Origin: an uncultured Chloroflexota bacterium
Lineage (GTDB): Bacteria; Chloroflexota; Chloroflexia; Chloroflexales; Roseiflexaceae
Assembly: GCA_903871975.1 (NCBI GenBank)
Contig: CAIQIY010000494.1
Span: 1 to 11,028, forward strand
Direction: 5' to 3'
Length of the DNA: 11,028 bases
Shown: one piece after another, positions 1 to 5,400 of the stretch
How positions within the stretch are numbered: position 1 is the first letter of the stretch
How the letters are laid out: every line of letters begins with the position of its first letter
The notes under the pieces: model-generated
What the model was told of the DNA's origin: nothing
What the model saw: only the letters and a program-made list of their open reading frames with translations
The model's database searches: none
Program-made: the position numbers and the translations under genes

Positions 1-249
1 CACCAGGTTGTCTTCGTCGTCACCCGTCACCGCCGCGACCGCATCGATGCCAACGGCGCCGGCGTCGCGCAGCAGCGTCGGATCACAGCCATCGCCCTCG
101 AGGACCTGCACGTCGGGCAATGCTGCCCGCAGCGCCCGCACCACCACCTCGCGCTTTTCGACGAGCGTCACCTCGTGCCGCCCCTCGCTGACCAGCGAGA
201 GCGCCAGGTTGCGCCCCACTTGCCCGCCGCCGACGATCAGGATCTTCAT
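1..249 (-). CDS. trkA: TrkA-family K+ uptake regulatory protein, N-terminal part (cut by window edge)
   Basis: This is a cytoplasmic NAD(H)-binding RCK subunit that would gate a Trk/Ktr-type potassium transporter. Only the first 83 residues are in the window. They begin MKILIVGGGQVG, a Rossmann P-loop (GGGQVG at 7-12), and end with AVTGDDEDNLV, which is typical of the TrkA-N domain. The ATG at 249-247 overlaps the TGA of the upstream trkA by 3 nt (ATGA), so the two are probably translationally coupled. Two adjacent single-RCK TrkA proteins are known as pairs, for example CeoB/CeoC of actinobacteria, and may form a hetero-octameric gating ring. The C-terminal TrkA-C domain and any membrane subunit (TrkH/KtrB) would lie beyond position 1. 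The family call is firm; the transporter partner is unknown. Confidence 0.9.
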   Translation of the reverse strand, partial: MKILIVGGGQVGRNLALSLVSEGRHEVTLVEKREVVVRALRAALPDVQVLEGDGCDPTLLRDAGAVGIDAVAAVTGDDEDNLV

Positions 250-890
250 CGGATCATCGTCTCCAGGACCCCCACAGCGCTCGCGCGCACGGCGACGTGC
301 AGCACGTCGCCCAGCTCGAACGGGACGCCGGGCGTCGGCAGAAAGGCACGCCCACGCCGCACGATCGACACCGGCAGAATCTCGCCAGGCACCGACAGGT
401 CGCGCGGGCAGCGACCGACCAGGCGTGTGCCGATTTCGACTTCGATCAGCTCGACTTCGCCGCCGCCAAATTGGTGTGCCGCCGCCTGAGCATCACCGAC
501 GAGCATGCGCTTGATGGTGTGGACTGCCCAGCTCGTCGAACTGATCGTCTGAATCCCCAGCTCGCGATAGATCGTCTCGCGTTGCGGATCGTAGATGCGC
601 GCAACCACATGCGGGATCCGAAACGTGTCACGCGCGACGCTCGCGGCGATGAAATTGCTGTTGTCGCCGTTGGTCACCGCCGCCAGCGCATCGGCATGCT
701 CGGCACCCGCGGCGCGCAGGGCATCGCGATCGAACCCGATGCCGACCTGTGTCGTGCCGCCATAGCCGCGCACCAGCCGTTTGAACGCCAGCGGATCACG
801 ATCGATCACCACGACGCGATGCCCCTCGGCATCGAGCACTTGCGCCAGATAGGCACCGACGCGACCACAGCCGATGATGATGACGTGCAT
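246..890 (-). CDS. trkA: TrkA-family K+ uptake regulatory protein (RCK: TrkA-N plus TrkA-C)
   Basis: This is a complete 214-residue single-RCK regulator, the normal length for the family. The N-terminal Rossmann domain has IIGCGRVG (GxGxxG at 7-12), an acidic residue ending beta-2 (VVVID, D30) expected to contact the NAD ribose, and the TNGDNSN segment near 73-79. A TrkA-C domain follows from about residue 145 (VELIEVEIG) to the end, with the usual 'FELGDVLHV' near 191-199. It should act in the cytoplasm as half of a potassium-channel gating ring together with the overlapping downstream paralogue. It starts 25 nt after the argF stop, with a modest AGGTAG-like ribosome site, so it probably shares the argF transcript. 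Its sequence differs clearly from its neighbour, consistent with an old paralogue pair rather than a recent duplication. Confidence 0.93.
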   Translation of the reverse strand: MHVIIIGCGRVGAYLAQVLDAEGHRVVVIDRDPLAFKRLVRGYGGTTQVGIGFDRDALRAAGAEHADALAAVTNGDNSNFIAASVARDTFRIPHVVARIYDPQRETIYRELGIQTISSTSWAVHTIKRMLVGDAQAAAHQFGGGEVELIEVEIGTRLVGRCPRDLSVPGEILPVSIVRRGRAFLPTPGVPFELGDVLHVAVRASAVGVLETMIR

Positions 891-915
891 CGCTCTACCT
901 GCCTGATGACCGTCG

Positions 916-1845
916 TCAGGATGCCCCGAGGAGCGTCAGGATCAGCGCCTTCTGGACATGCAGGCGGTTTTCCGCCTGATCGAAGACCAGCGACGCCGGG
1001 CCATCGATCACGTCGGCGGTGACCTCCTCGCCGCGGTGTGCGGGCAGGCAGTGCAGGAAGCATGCCCCCGGCGCGGCCTGTGCCATCAATCCGGCGTTCA
1101 CCTGATAGGGCGCAAAGACTGGCCGGCGCCGCGCTGCCTCGTGCTCCTGGCCCATCGATGTCCAGACGTCGGTGTAGACCGCATGTGCCCCCTGGACGGC
1201 CTCGGCTGGCGCGTGACCGAGCTCGATCGTGGCATCGCTCTCGCCCGCCAGGCGCCGCGCCCGCTCGAGTATGCCGCCGTCGGGCTGGTAGTCGGGTGGG
1301 CAGGCGAGCGCCAGATCGACGCCCAGCAACCCGCCGAGCAAGAGCAGCGAGTGGCAGACGTTGTTGCCGTCGCCGACGTAGGCCAGCCGCAGGCCTTGCA
1401 GCCGCCCATAGCGCTCACGCAGGGTGAGCATGTCGGCCAGCGCCTGACATGGGTGCTCGCGGTCGCACAAGGCATTGATCACCGGAACCGTCGCGTGGCG
1501 CGCCAGCTCGACGACCGTGCTGTGCCGGAAGACGCGCGCAGCGATGATTTGCACCCAGCGGCTCAGGTTGCGCGCGACATCGGCGACGCTCTCGCGGCCG
1601 CCCATGTCGATGTCGTTGGCCGACAGGTAGCTGCCATGGCCGCCGAGTTGGGTCATGCCGGCCTCGAATGCCACACGCGTACGCAGTGAGGGCTTCTCGA
1701 AGACCAGCGCCAGTGTCTTGCCGCGCAGTGGTGCATCGGGATGGCCACCCGCATGCCACTCGGCCTTCAGTGCCAGCGCCCGCTCGAGGAGGGCCTCGGC
1801 CTCGGCGCGATTCAGATCCTCGATTGAGAGCAGATGACGTAGCAT
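916..1845 (-). CDS. argF: Ornithine carbamoyltransferase
   Basis: This 309-residue enzyme carbamoylates ornithine to citrulline in arginine biosynthesis. Family motifs occur in order: the carbamoyl-phosphate loop FEKPSLRTR (S53-R57), HPCQALAD (131-138), the ornithine-binding DVWTSMGQE (226-234, SMG loop), and HCLPAHRGEEV (265-275). The last two separate it from aspartate carbamoyltransferase, and 'HCLPA' also argues against acetylornithine carbamoyltransferase. Length and lack of extensions fit the anabolic trimeric form. The frame stays open upstream, but the ATG at 1845 is chosen because a GGAGG site (1855-1859 on the plus strand) lies 9 nt before it and a good promoter sits just upstream. 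No other arginine genes are visible nearby. It appears to head a transcript with two trkA genes, an association I have no functional explanation for. Confidence 0.97.
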   Translation of the reverse strand: MLRHLLSIEDLNRAEAEALLERALALKAEWHAGGHPDAPLRGKTLALVFEKPSLRTRVAFEAGMTQLGGHGSYLSANDIDMGGRESVADVARNLSRWVQIIAARVFRHSTVVELARHATVPVINALCDREHPCQALADMLTLRERYGRLQGLRLAYVGDGNNVCHSLLLLGGLLGVDLALACPPDYQPDGGILERARRLAGESDATIELGHAPAEAVQGAHAVYTDVWTSMGQEHEAARRRPVFAPYQVNAGLMAQAAPGACFLHCLPAHRGEEVTADVIDGPASLVFDQAENRLHVQKALILTLLGAS

Positions 1846-1877
1846 GCCCCTGAGCCTCCGCAACCTGATGCCGCCGC

Positions 1878-1906
1878 ATTCTATCACACCCACCCACGTG
1901 CTACAA
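1878..1906 (-). promoter_or_regulatory. argF promoter (extended -10), interlocked with the divergent promoter
   Basis: Read on the minus strand there is TTGTAG (1906-1901), a 17-nt spacer, then TAGAAT (1883-1878) preceded by TG at 1886-1885 (TGATAGAAT). Transcription would start near 1871, leaving a leader of about 26 nt that carries the GGAGG site. The -35 hexamer occupies the same bases as the -10 of the rightward promoter at 1902-1907. Confidence 0.65.
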
Positions 1907-1907
1907 T
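1879..1907 (+). promoter_or_regulatory. Promoter of the small ferredoxin gene (extended -10, leaderless)
   Basis: TG at 1899-1900 and TACAAT at 1902-1907 form an extended -10 (TGCTACAAT). A weak -35, TTCTAT, lies at 1879-1884 with 17-nt spacing. Only six bases separate the -10 from the ATG at 1914, so the transcript probably begins at the start codon. No Shine-Dalgarno sequence is present. The -35 coincides with the argF -10 on the other strand. Confidence 0.65.
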
Positions 1908-1913
1908 GCACCG

Positions 1914-2207
1914 ATGAGCGACGAACGACGCTATCGCCTGTATCTCTGTGCCGCCATGCATTGCAGCGCCGCCGGGCGTGCCGCACTTCATCGTGCGCTG
2001 GTGCAGCAGATCGCCGCCGCCGGCCTCGACGATGCCACCGAGCTGCGTGACAGCGGCTGCCAGAACCGCTGCGAGGACGCACCAAACCTGACGGTCTGGC
2101 CCGGACCGATGCGCTTCCGTCGTCTGCGGCCCGCCGACGTGGCGCGGCTCGTCATCGATCAGCTGCGCAGCGGCATGCCGCCACCCGATTCCGGCACCCC
2201 ACATTGA
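1914..2207 (+). CDS. Small [2Fe-2S] thioredoxin-like ferredoxin domain protein
   Basis: This 97-residue protein has four cysteines in the pattern C12-x4-C17 and C49-x3-C53 (LCAAMHCS, GCQNRCED). This is the ligand pattern of thioredoxin-fold [2Fe-2S] ferredoxins and of the NuoE/HoxE family. The order fits too: a first beta strand (YRLYLC), a helix after the first Cys pair, then 'PNLTVWPGPMRFRRL' leading to a helix. It is expected to be a soluble one-electron carrier or redox sensor; its partner is unknown. There is no signal peptide. The ATG at 1914 directly follows a -10 box with no ribosome site, so translation is probably leaderless. It is divergent from argF. It lies immediately before mrp, but a separate promoter divides the two. 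Family is confident, role is not. Confidence 0.85.
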   Translation: MSDERRYRLYLCAAMHCSAAGRAALHRALVQQIAAAGLDDATELRDSGCQNRCEDAPNLTVWPGPMRFRRLRPADVARLVIDQLRSGMPPPDSGTPH

Positions 2208-2229
2208 TTCGCAAGGGAACGCTTGCGAA
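2208..2229. promoter_or_regulatory. Perfect palindrome (8-6-8) over the mrp -35 region, putative operator
   Basis: TTCGCAAG (2208-2215), a six-base spacer GGAACG, and CTTGCGAA (2222-2229) form a perfect inverted repeat. It starts right after the stop codon of the small ferredoxin gene and ends 3 nt before the TG of the mrp extended -10, spanning about -40 to -19 from the predicted start. That is a classic repressor position, and the promoter lacks a recognisable -35. It could also fold as a transcript-end hairpin for the preceding gene, but no T-run follows. Confidence 0.6.
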
Positions 2230-2232
2230 ATA

Positions 2233-2241
2233 TGCTACAAT
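2233..2241 (+). promoter_or_regulatory. mrp promoter, extended -10
   Basis: TGCTACAAT (TG 2233-2234, TACAAT 2236-2241) is identical to the extended -10 of the upstream small ferredoxin gene. Transcription would begin near 2248, giving a leader of about 41 nt. No -35 is recognisable at the expected position; the palindrome at 2208-2229 lies there instead. Confidence 0.65.
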
Positions 2242-2250
2242 CAGTGCTGT

Positions 2251-2288
2251 TGGCAGTCACGGTGCTGCCACAACGGTCGGAGCAGCAC
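2251..2288 (+). promoter_or_regulatory. mrp 5' leader with two mutually exclusive short hairpins
   Basis: TGGCAG (2251-2256) can pair with CTGCCA (2265-2270). Alternatively GTGCTG (2262-2267) can pair with CAGCAC (2283-2288), which encloses the GGAG ribosome site (2279-2282) and abuts the ATG. The two pairings share bases 2265-2267 and so cannot form together. Each stem is only 6 bp, so this may be chance in GC-rich DNA. Confidence 0.3.
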
Positions 2289-3392
2289 ATGGGATTCTTC
2301 TCACGCCTCACCGGCGGCATCGACGAGCGGCGCGTCCTCGCGGCACTGTCGACCGTCCAGGAGCCCGAACTCGGCGGCGATCTCGTCAGCCGGAAGATGA
2401 TCAAGGATGTCGTCATTCGGGGCGACCGCATCGGTTTTGCCATCGAACTCACCACGCCGGCCTGCCCACTGAAAGACCAGATCCGCGACGAATGCCTTGC
2501 CGCGATCGCACGCGACCTTGGCGTACCGGCAGAGCGGGTCGACATCAGTTTCACCGCACAAGTCCGGCCACGGGGCGGGCTGCTCGACAAATCTGCCGTG
2601 CCGGGAGTCAGCCACGTCATCGCCGTCTCGGCCGGCAAGGGCGGGGTCGGCAAGTCGACCGTCGCCGTCAATCTGGCGGTCGCCCTGGCGGGCGAAGGTG
2701 CGCGCGTCGGATTGCTCGACGCCGACATCTACGGACCATCGATCCCGTTGATGCTGGGCGTCAGGGGGCAACAGCCCGAAGGGACGGTCCTGGCCGACGG
2801 GCAGCAAGCGATGGTACCCATCGACGCCCACGGCATCAAGCTGATCTCGGTCGGGTTTCTCGTCGACGAACGGCAGCCGGTGATCTGGCGTGGCCCGATG
2901 GTCTCGCAACTCCTGCGGCAATTTCTCTACCAGGTCGCCTGGGCACCCCTCGACTACCTGATCATCGACATGCCGCCGGGCACCGGCGACATCGCGCTGA
3001 CGCTGACGCAATCGTTGCAGAACGTCGGCCTCACCGGGGCAGTCTCGGTCACCACGCCGCAGGCCGTCGCCACCGCCGATGTCGTCAAGAGCATGGAGAT
3101 GTTCCGCAAAGTCGATGTGCCGTTGTTGGGCATCATCGAGAACATGGCCTATTTCGTCGCCCCCGACACCGGTGCGCGCTATGACATTTTTGGCAGCGGC
3201 GGGGCTGCGCGTCTCGCCGGGCAGCTCAATGTCCCGTTGCTGGGCCAGATTCCGCTGGGCATGGCCATCCGCGAGAGCGGTGACGCCGGGCAGCCGGCCG
3301 TCATCGACGCGCGGGCCGACGCCTACGGCGACGCATTCCGCGAGATCGCCCGGCGTCTGGCGGCGCGGGTCAGTGTCATGGAATACGCCTGA
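2289..3392 (+). CDS. mrp: Mrp/ApbC/NBP35-family Fe-S cluster carrier P-loop ATPase
   Basis: This 367-residue cytoplasmic ATPase is expected to bind and deliver [4Fe-4S] clusters to apo-enzymes. An N-terminal MIP18/DUF59 domain (about 13-92, with TTPACPL around C59) precedes the ATPase. The ATPase has the deviant Walker A GKGGVGKST (116-124), a switch-like DADIYGP (144-150), WRGPMVSQ (200-207) and Walker B-like IIDMPPGTGD (225-234). After ENMAYF (284-289), where many homologues have CxxC, this protein has VAPDTGARYDIFG, so that cluster-ligand motif is missing. As I recall, cyanobacterial and some other bacterial Mrp proteins also lack it. The ATG at 2289 has GGAG 6 nt upstream; an in-frame TTG at 2223 lies before the predicted transcript start and is rejected. 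moaA follows after 10 nt, with its ribosome site overlapping the mrp stop. Confidence 0.95.
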   Translation: MGFFSRLTGGIDERRVLAALSTVQEPELGGDLVSRKMIKDVVIRGDRIGFAIELTTPACPLKDQIRDECLAAIARDLGVPAERVDISFTAQVRPRGGLLDKSAVPGVSHVIAVSAGKGGVGKSTVAVNLAVALAGEGARVGLLDADIYGPSIPLMLGVRGQQPEGTVLADGQQAMVPIDAHGIKLISVGFLVDERQPVIWRGPMVSQLLRQFLYQVAWAPLDYLIIDMPPGTGDIALTLTQSLQNVGLTGAVSVTTPQAVATADVVKSMEMFRKVDVPLLGIIENMAYFVAPDTGARYDIFGSGGAARLAGQLNVPLLGQIPLGMAIRESGDAGQPAVIDARADAYGDAFREIARRLAARVSVMEYA

Positions 3393-3402
3393 GGAGTGAA
3401 CG

Positions 3403-4467
3403 ATGAACGCTGATGTTCGCCGTGGCACGATCACGCTGTACCAAGCCGATGCGCGCGAGGCGTTGCCGCGCTACGCCGACGATGCCCCGGCGCACGACGC
3501 CCACGGCCGGCGCATCGACTACCTGCGGGTCTCGCTGACCGACCGCTGCAACATGCGGTGTGTCTACTGCATGCCCGACATCGGCATGAAGTATCTGCCG
3601 CGCCCCGAGCTGCTCACCACCGACGAGCTGTTGCTCGTGCTGCGGGCCGCAGCACGAGCCGGCTTCCGCAAGCTGCGGCTCACCGGTGGCGAGCCGACGC
3701 TGCGCCCCGATCTGGTCGACATCGTCCGGCGGGCGCGCGCCATTCCGGGCATCGAGCACATCGCGATGACCACCAACGCATTGCGGCTGGCGCAACTCGC
3801 CGGCCCGCTGCGTGCTGCCGGCCTCGACCGGGTGAACATCAGCATCGACACCCTCGACGCCGACGCATTCCGTCGCATGACTCGTGGCGGCGACCTCGCG
3901 CGGGTCTGGGCCGGCATCCAGGCCGCCGACGACGCGGGCCTGCTGCCGATCAAGCTGAATGCGGTGATCGTGCGCGGCCTGAACGACCACGAGGTCGAGC
4001 GGCTGGCGGCACTCACGCTCGAGCATCGCTGGGAGATGCGCTTCATCGAAGTGATGCCGCTGACCGGCGTCGCCGACGTGGCCAGCGATGGCGTGGTGCG
4101 CAGCGACGAGCTGATCGGCCGCCTGACGGCGGCATTCGGCCCGCTCGAGGATCTCGGGCACACTGCCAGCGATTCGGCCACGCGGCGGCGCATTCGCGGC
4201 GCGCGCGGCAGCCTGGGGTTCATCAGCTCGGTGAGCGATCCGTTCTGTGCCAGTTGCAACCGCATGCGGCTCACCTCCGACGGCCGGTTGCACCTGTGCC
4301 TGCTGCGCGACGACGAACTCGACTTGCGTGCCGCGATTCGCGCCGGCGCCGACGAGGCGGCGATCGAGCAGCGCATTCGCCATGCAGTCGCGATCAAGCC
4401 GTGGGGCCACGGGCTGCCCGACGGCGTCTTGCCGACGCTGCGCGGCATGTCGGCGCTCGGCGGCTGA
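3403..4467 (+). CDS. moaA: GTP 3',8-cyclase MoaA (molybdenum cofactor biosynthesis, radical SAM)
   Basis: This 354-residue protein catalyses the first step of molybdopterin synthesis, converting GTP to 3',8-cyclo-GTP (with MoaC). The radical-SAM cluster motif CNMRCVYC supplies C49, C53 and C56. GGEP (95-98) is the SAM-binding glycine motif. The C-terminal substrate cluster has C282-x2-C285-x13-C299 (FCASCNRMRLTSDG...LC). The protein ends in Gly-Gly (MSALGG), the functionally important MoaA tail. About 34 residues precede the usual start 'GRRIDYLRVSLTDRC', a modest N-terminal extension without recognisable domain. The ATG at 3403 has GAGGAG (3391-3396) 6 nt upstream, overlapping the mrp stop, so moaA is probably cotranscribed and coupled with mrp. 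No other moa/moe genes are in view. Both Fe-S clusters could plausibly be supplied by neighbouring Mrp or the A-type carrier. Confidence 0.97.
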   Translation: MNADVRRGTITLYQADAREALPRYADDAPAHDAHGRRIDYLRVSLTDRCNMRCVYCMPDIGMKYLPRPELLTTDELLLVLRAAARAGFRKLRLTGGEPTLRPDLVDIVRRARAIPGIEHIAMTTNALRLAQLAGPLRAAGLDRVNISIDTLDADAFRRMTRGGDLARVWAGIQAADDAGLLPIKLNAVIVRGLNDHEVERLAALTLEHRWEMRFIEVMPLTGVADVASDGVVRSDELIGRLTAAFGPLEDLGHTASDSATRRRIRGARGSLGFISSVSDPFCASCNRMRLTSDGRLHLCLLRDDELDLRAAIRAGADEAAIEQRIRHAVAIKPWGHGLPDGVLPTLRGMSALGG

Positions 4468-4473
4468 CCGGGC

Positions 4474-4502
4474 TTGCCCCAGTCAGCGACGTCTGCTATA
4501 GT
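4474..4502 (+). promoter_or_regulatory. Promoter of the A-type Fe-S carrier gene
   Basis: TTGCCC (4474-4479), a 17-nt spacer and TATAGT (4497-4502) with TG at 4494-4495 (TGCTATAGT) form a good sigma-70 promoter beginning 7 nt after the moaA stop codon. The predicted start is near 4509, giving a leader of about 42 nt with a strong GAGGAGGG ribosome site. The gene may also receive readthrough from mrp-moaA. Confidence 0.7.
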
Positions 4503-4550
4503 ACGACTCAGTCTCTCGGCATCCGACACACGTTCGAGGAGGGTTCACCC

Positions 4551-5012
4551 ATGACGACGACTGCGACCCCAACGACGCTCAATCTCACCGTCGCCCCACC
4601 GGTGCAGCCGGTGATCGACATCGCCGTGAGCGCCTCGTCGCGCCTGCTGGCGATGATGGGCGAGAAGCAGCTGACCGGCTACGGCCTGCGCGTGTTCGTC
4701 TCGGGCGGTGGTTGCTCGGGCCTGCAATACGGCATGACGTTCGACGACGAAGTGCGCGATGGCGACGCGGTGTGGGAGGCGAACGGCCTCAAGGTGATGG
4801 TCGATTCCGTCAGCACCCGCTACCTGCGCGGCGCGACGATCAGCTACCAGCAGGACAACATGCTGGCCGGGGCGTTCAAGATCGACAACCCCAACGCGAC
4901 GTCGGGGTGCGGCTGTGGCCACTCGTTCCGCGCGCGCGGCGATGATGGTGCCGCCGAGGACGATGGCTACGACCGCCCGTCGGGTGGGTGCGGCAGCTGC
5001 AGCCACGGCTGA
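4551..5012 (+). CDS. A-type Fe-S cluster carrier (IscA/ErpA/HesB family) with Cys-rich tail
   Basis: This 153-residue protein is expected to accept Fe-S clusters from a scaffold and pass them to targets in the cytoplasm. The core (about 22-126) has the three invariant cysteines: C55 in VSGGGCSGLQY, and C120/C122 in SGCGCGHSF. 'DSVSTRYLRGATISY' precedes the last pair, as in the family. Two additions stand out: a 20-residue Thr/Pro-rich N-terminus, and a tail of about 27 residues after the core, acidic (DDGAAEDDG) and ending GGCGSCSHG, which adds a C147-x2-C150 pair and a histidine. The family is normally near 105-125 residues. The ATG at 4551 has GAGGAGGG (4536-4543) 7 nt upstream. It could be called IscA, ErpA or SufA; sequence alone does not separate these, so I give no symbol. 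Confidence 0.93.
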   Translation: MTTTATPTTLNLTVAPPVQPVIDIAVSASSRLLAMMGEKQLTGYGLRVFVSGGGCSGLQYGMTFDDEVRDGDAVWEANGLKVMVDSVSTRYLRGATISYQQDNMLAGAFKIDNPNATSGCGCGHSFRARGDDGAAEDDGYDRPSGGCGSCSHG

Positions 5013-5030
5013 TCGGCTCGGTGGTATGGT

Positions 5031-5055
5031 GGGCGCCGGCGATCCGCTGGCGCCC
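5031..5055 (+). terminator. Strong GC-rich hairpin between the Fe-S carrier and rhodanese genes
   Basis: GGGCGCCGGCG (5031-5041) pairs with CGCTGGCGCCC (5045-5055): an 11-bp stem with one G-U pair and a three-base loop. The T-containing stretch after it (TTGTCTTG) is not a clean U-tract, so it may be a weak intrinsic terminator or an RNA-stabilising end for the upstream gene. A TGGTATGGT element at 5022-5030 could be a weak promoter, which would place part of this hairpin in the rhodanese leader instead. Confidence 0.5.
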
Positions 5056-5073
5056 GCCTTGTCTTGAGGGAGC

Positions 5074-5400
5074 ATGGCCAGCTATCAGGACCTCGGTGCG
5101 GCCGACGTCGCTGCGATGATGCGTCGCGGTGATGTGTTGCGCCTGATCGACGTGCGCGAACCCGACGAGCACCGCGTGGCACAGATCGCCGGCGCCGAGC
5201 TGTGGCCGCTCAGTCGCGCCCGGGCATGGCTGTCGAATGTGCCGCGCGATACGCTGGTGGTGTTTGTGTGCCACCACGGCATGCGCAGCGCATCAGTCGC
5301 GGCCTACTTCGCCGAGCATGACTACACGAATATCGCGAATCTGACCGGCGGCATCGATGCCTGGTCATGCGACGTCGACCCTGCGGTGCCGCGCTACTGA
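5074..5400 (+). CDS. Single-domain rhodanese-like sulfurtransferase
   Basis: This 108-residue protein is one complete rhodanese domain. LIDVREPDEHRVAQIAGA (24-41) is the conserved N-terminal part, and the active-site loop is CHHGMRS (66-72) with catalytic C66, the CxxGxRS form that carries persulfide sulfur. LTGGIDAW (90-97) is the usual C-terminal signature. There is no signal peptide, so it is cytoplasmic. Likely roles are sulfur delivery or thiosulfate:acceptor transfer. Proximity to Fe-S and molybdenum-cofactor genes suggests sulfur supply, but this is inference. The ATG at 5074 is preceded by GAGGGAG (5066-5072). Its stop overlaps the DUF309 start (TGATG), so the two are coupled. Confidence 0.93.
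   Translation: MASYQDLGAADVAAMMRRGDVLRLIDVREPDEHRVAQIAGAELWPLSRARAWLSNVPRDTLVVFVCHHGMRSASVAAYFAEHDYTNIANLTGGIDAWSCDVDPAVPRY

Noticed and set aside
246..890. Recent tandem duplication of trkA
   Set aside because: The two products share the Rossmann framework but differ through most of the visible region, so they are old paralogues rather than a new repeat.
1898..1912. GTGC-TACAAT-GCAC short inverted repeat as an operator
   Set aside because: The arms are only 4 bp, and the centre is simply the -10 box. Chance is a sufficient explanation.
1846..2085. N-terminal extension of argF by 80 codons
   Set aside because: It would run through the divergent promoter and into the opposite gene. The ATG at 1845 has a good ribosome site and gives the normal family length.
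2301..3434. Minus-strand open frame of 377 codons opposite mrp
   Set aside because: The plus strand encodes an unmistakable Mrp ATPase. The antisense product has no motif, and its frame mirrors the codon bias of mrp.
3376..4410. Minus-strand open frame of 344 codons opposite moaA
   Set aside because: Antisense shadow of moaA without motifs or a ribosome site.
3558..5012. A 484-codon plus-strand frame joining out-of-frame moaA sequence to the A-type Fe-S carrier
   Set aside because: The first two thirds are the wrong frame of moaA (Arg/His-rich, no motif). The real gene starts at 4551, with its own promoter and GAGGAGGG site.
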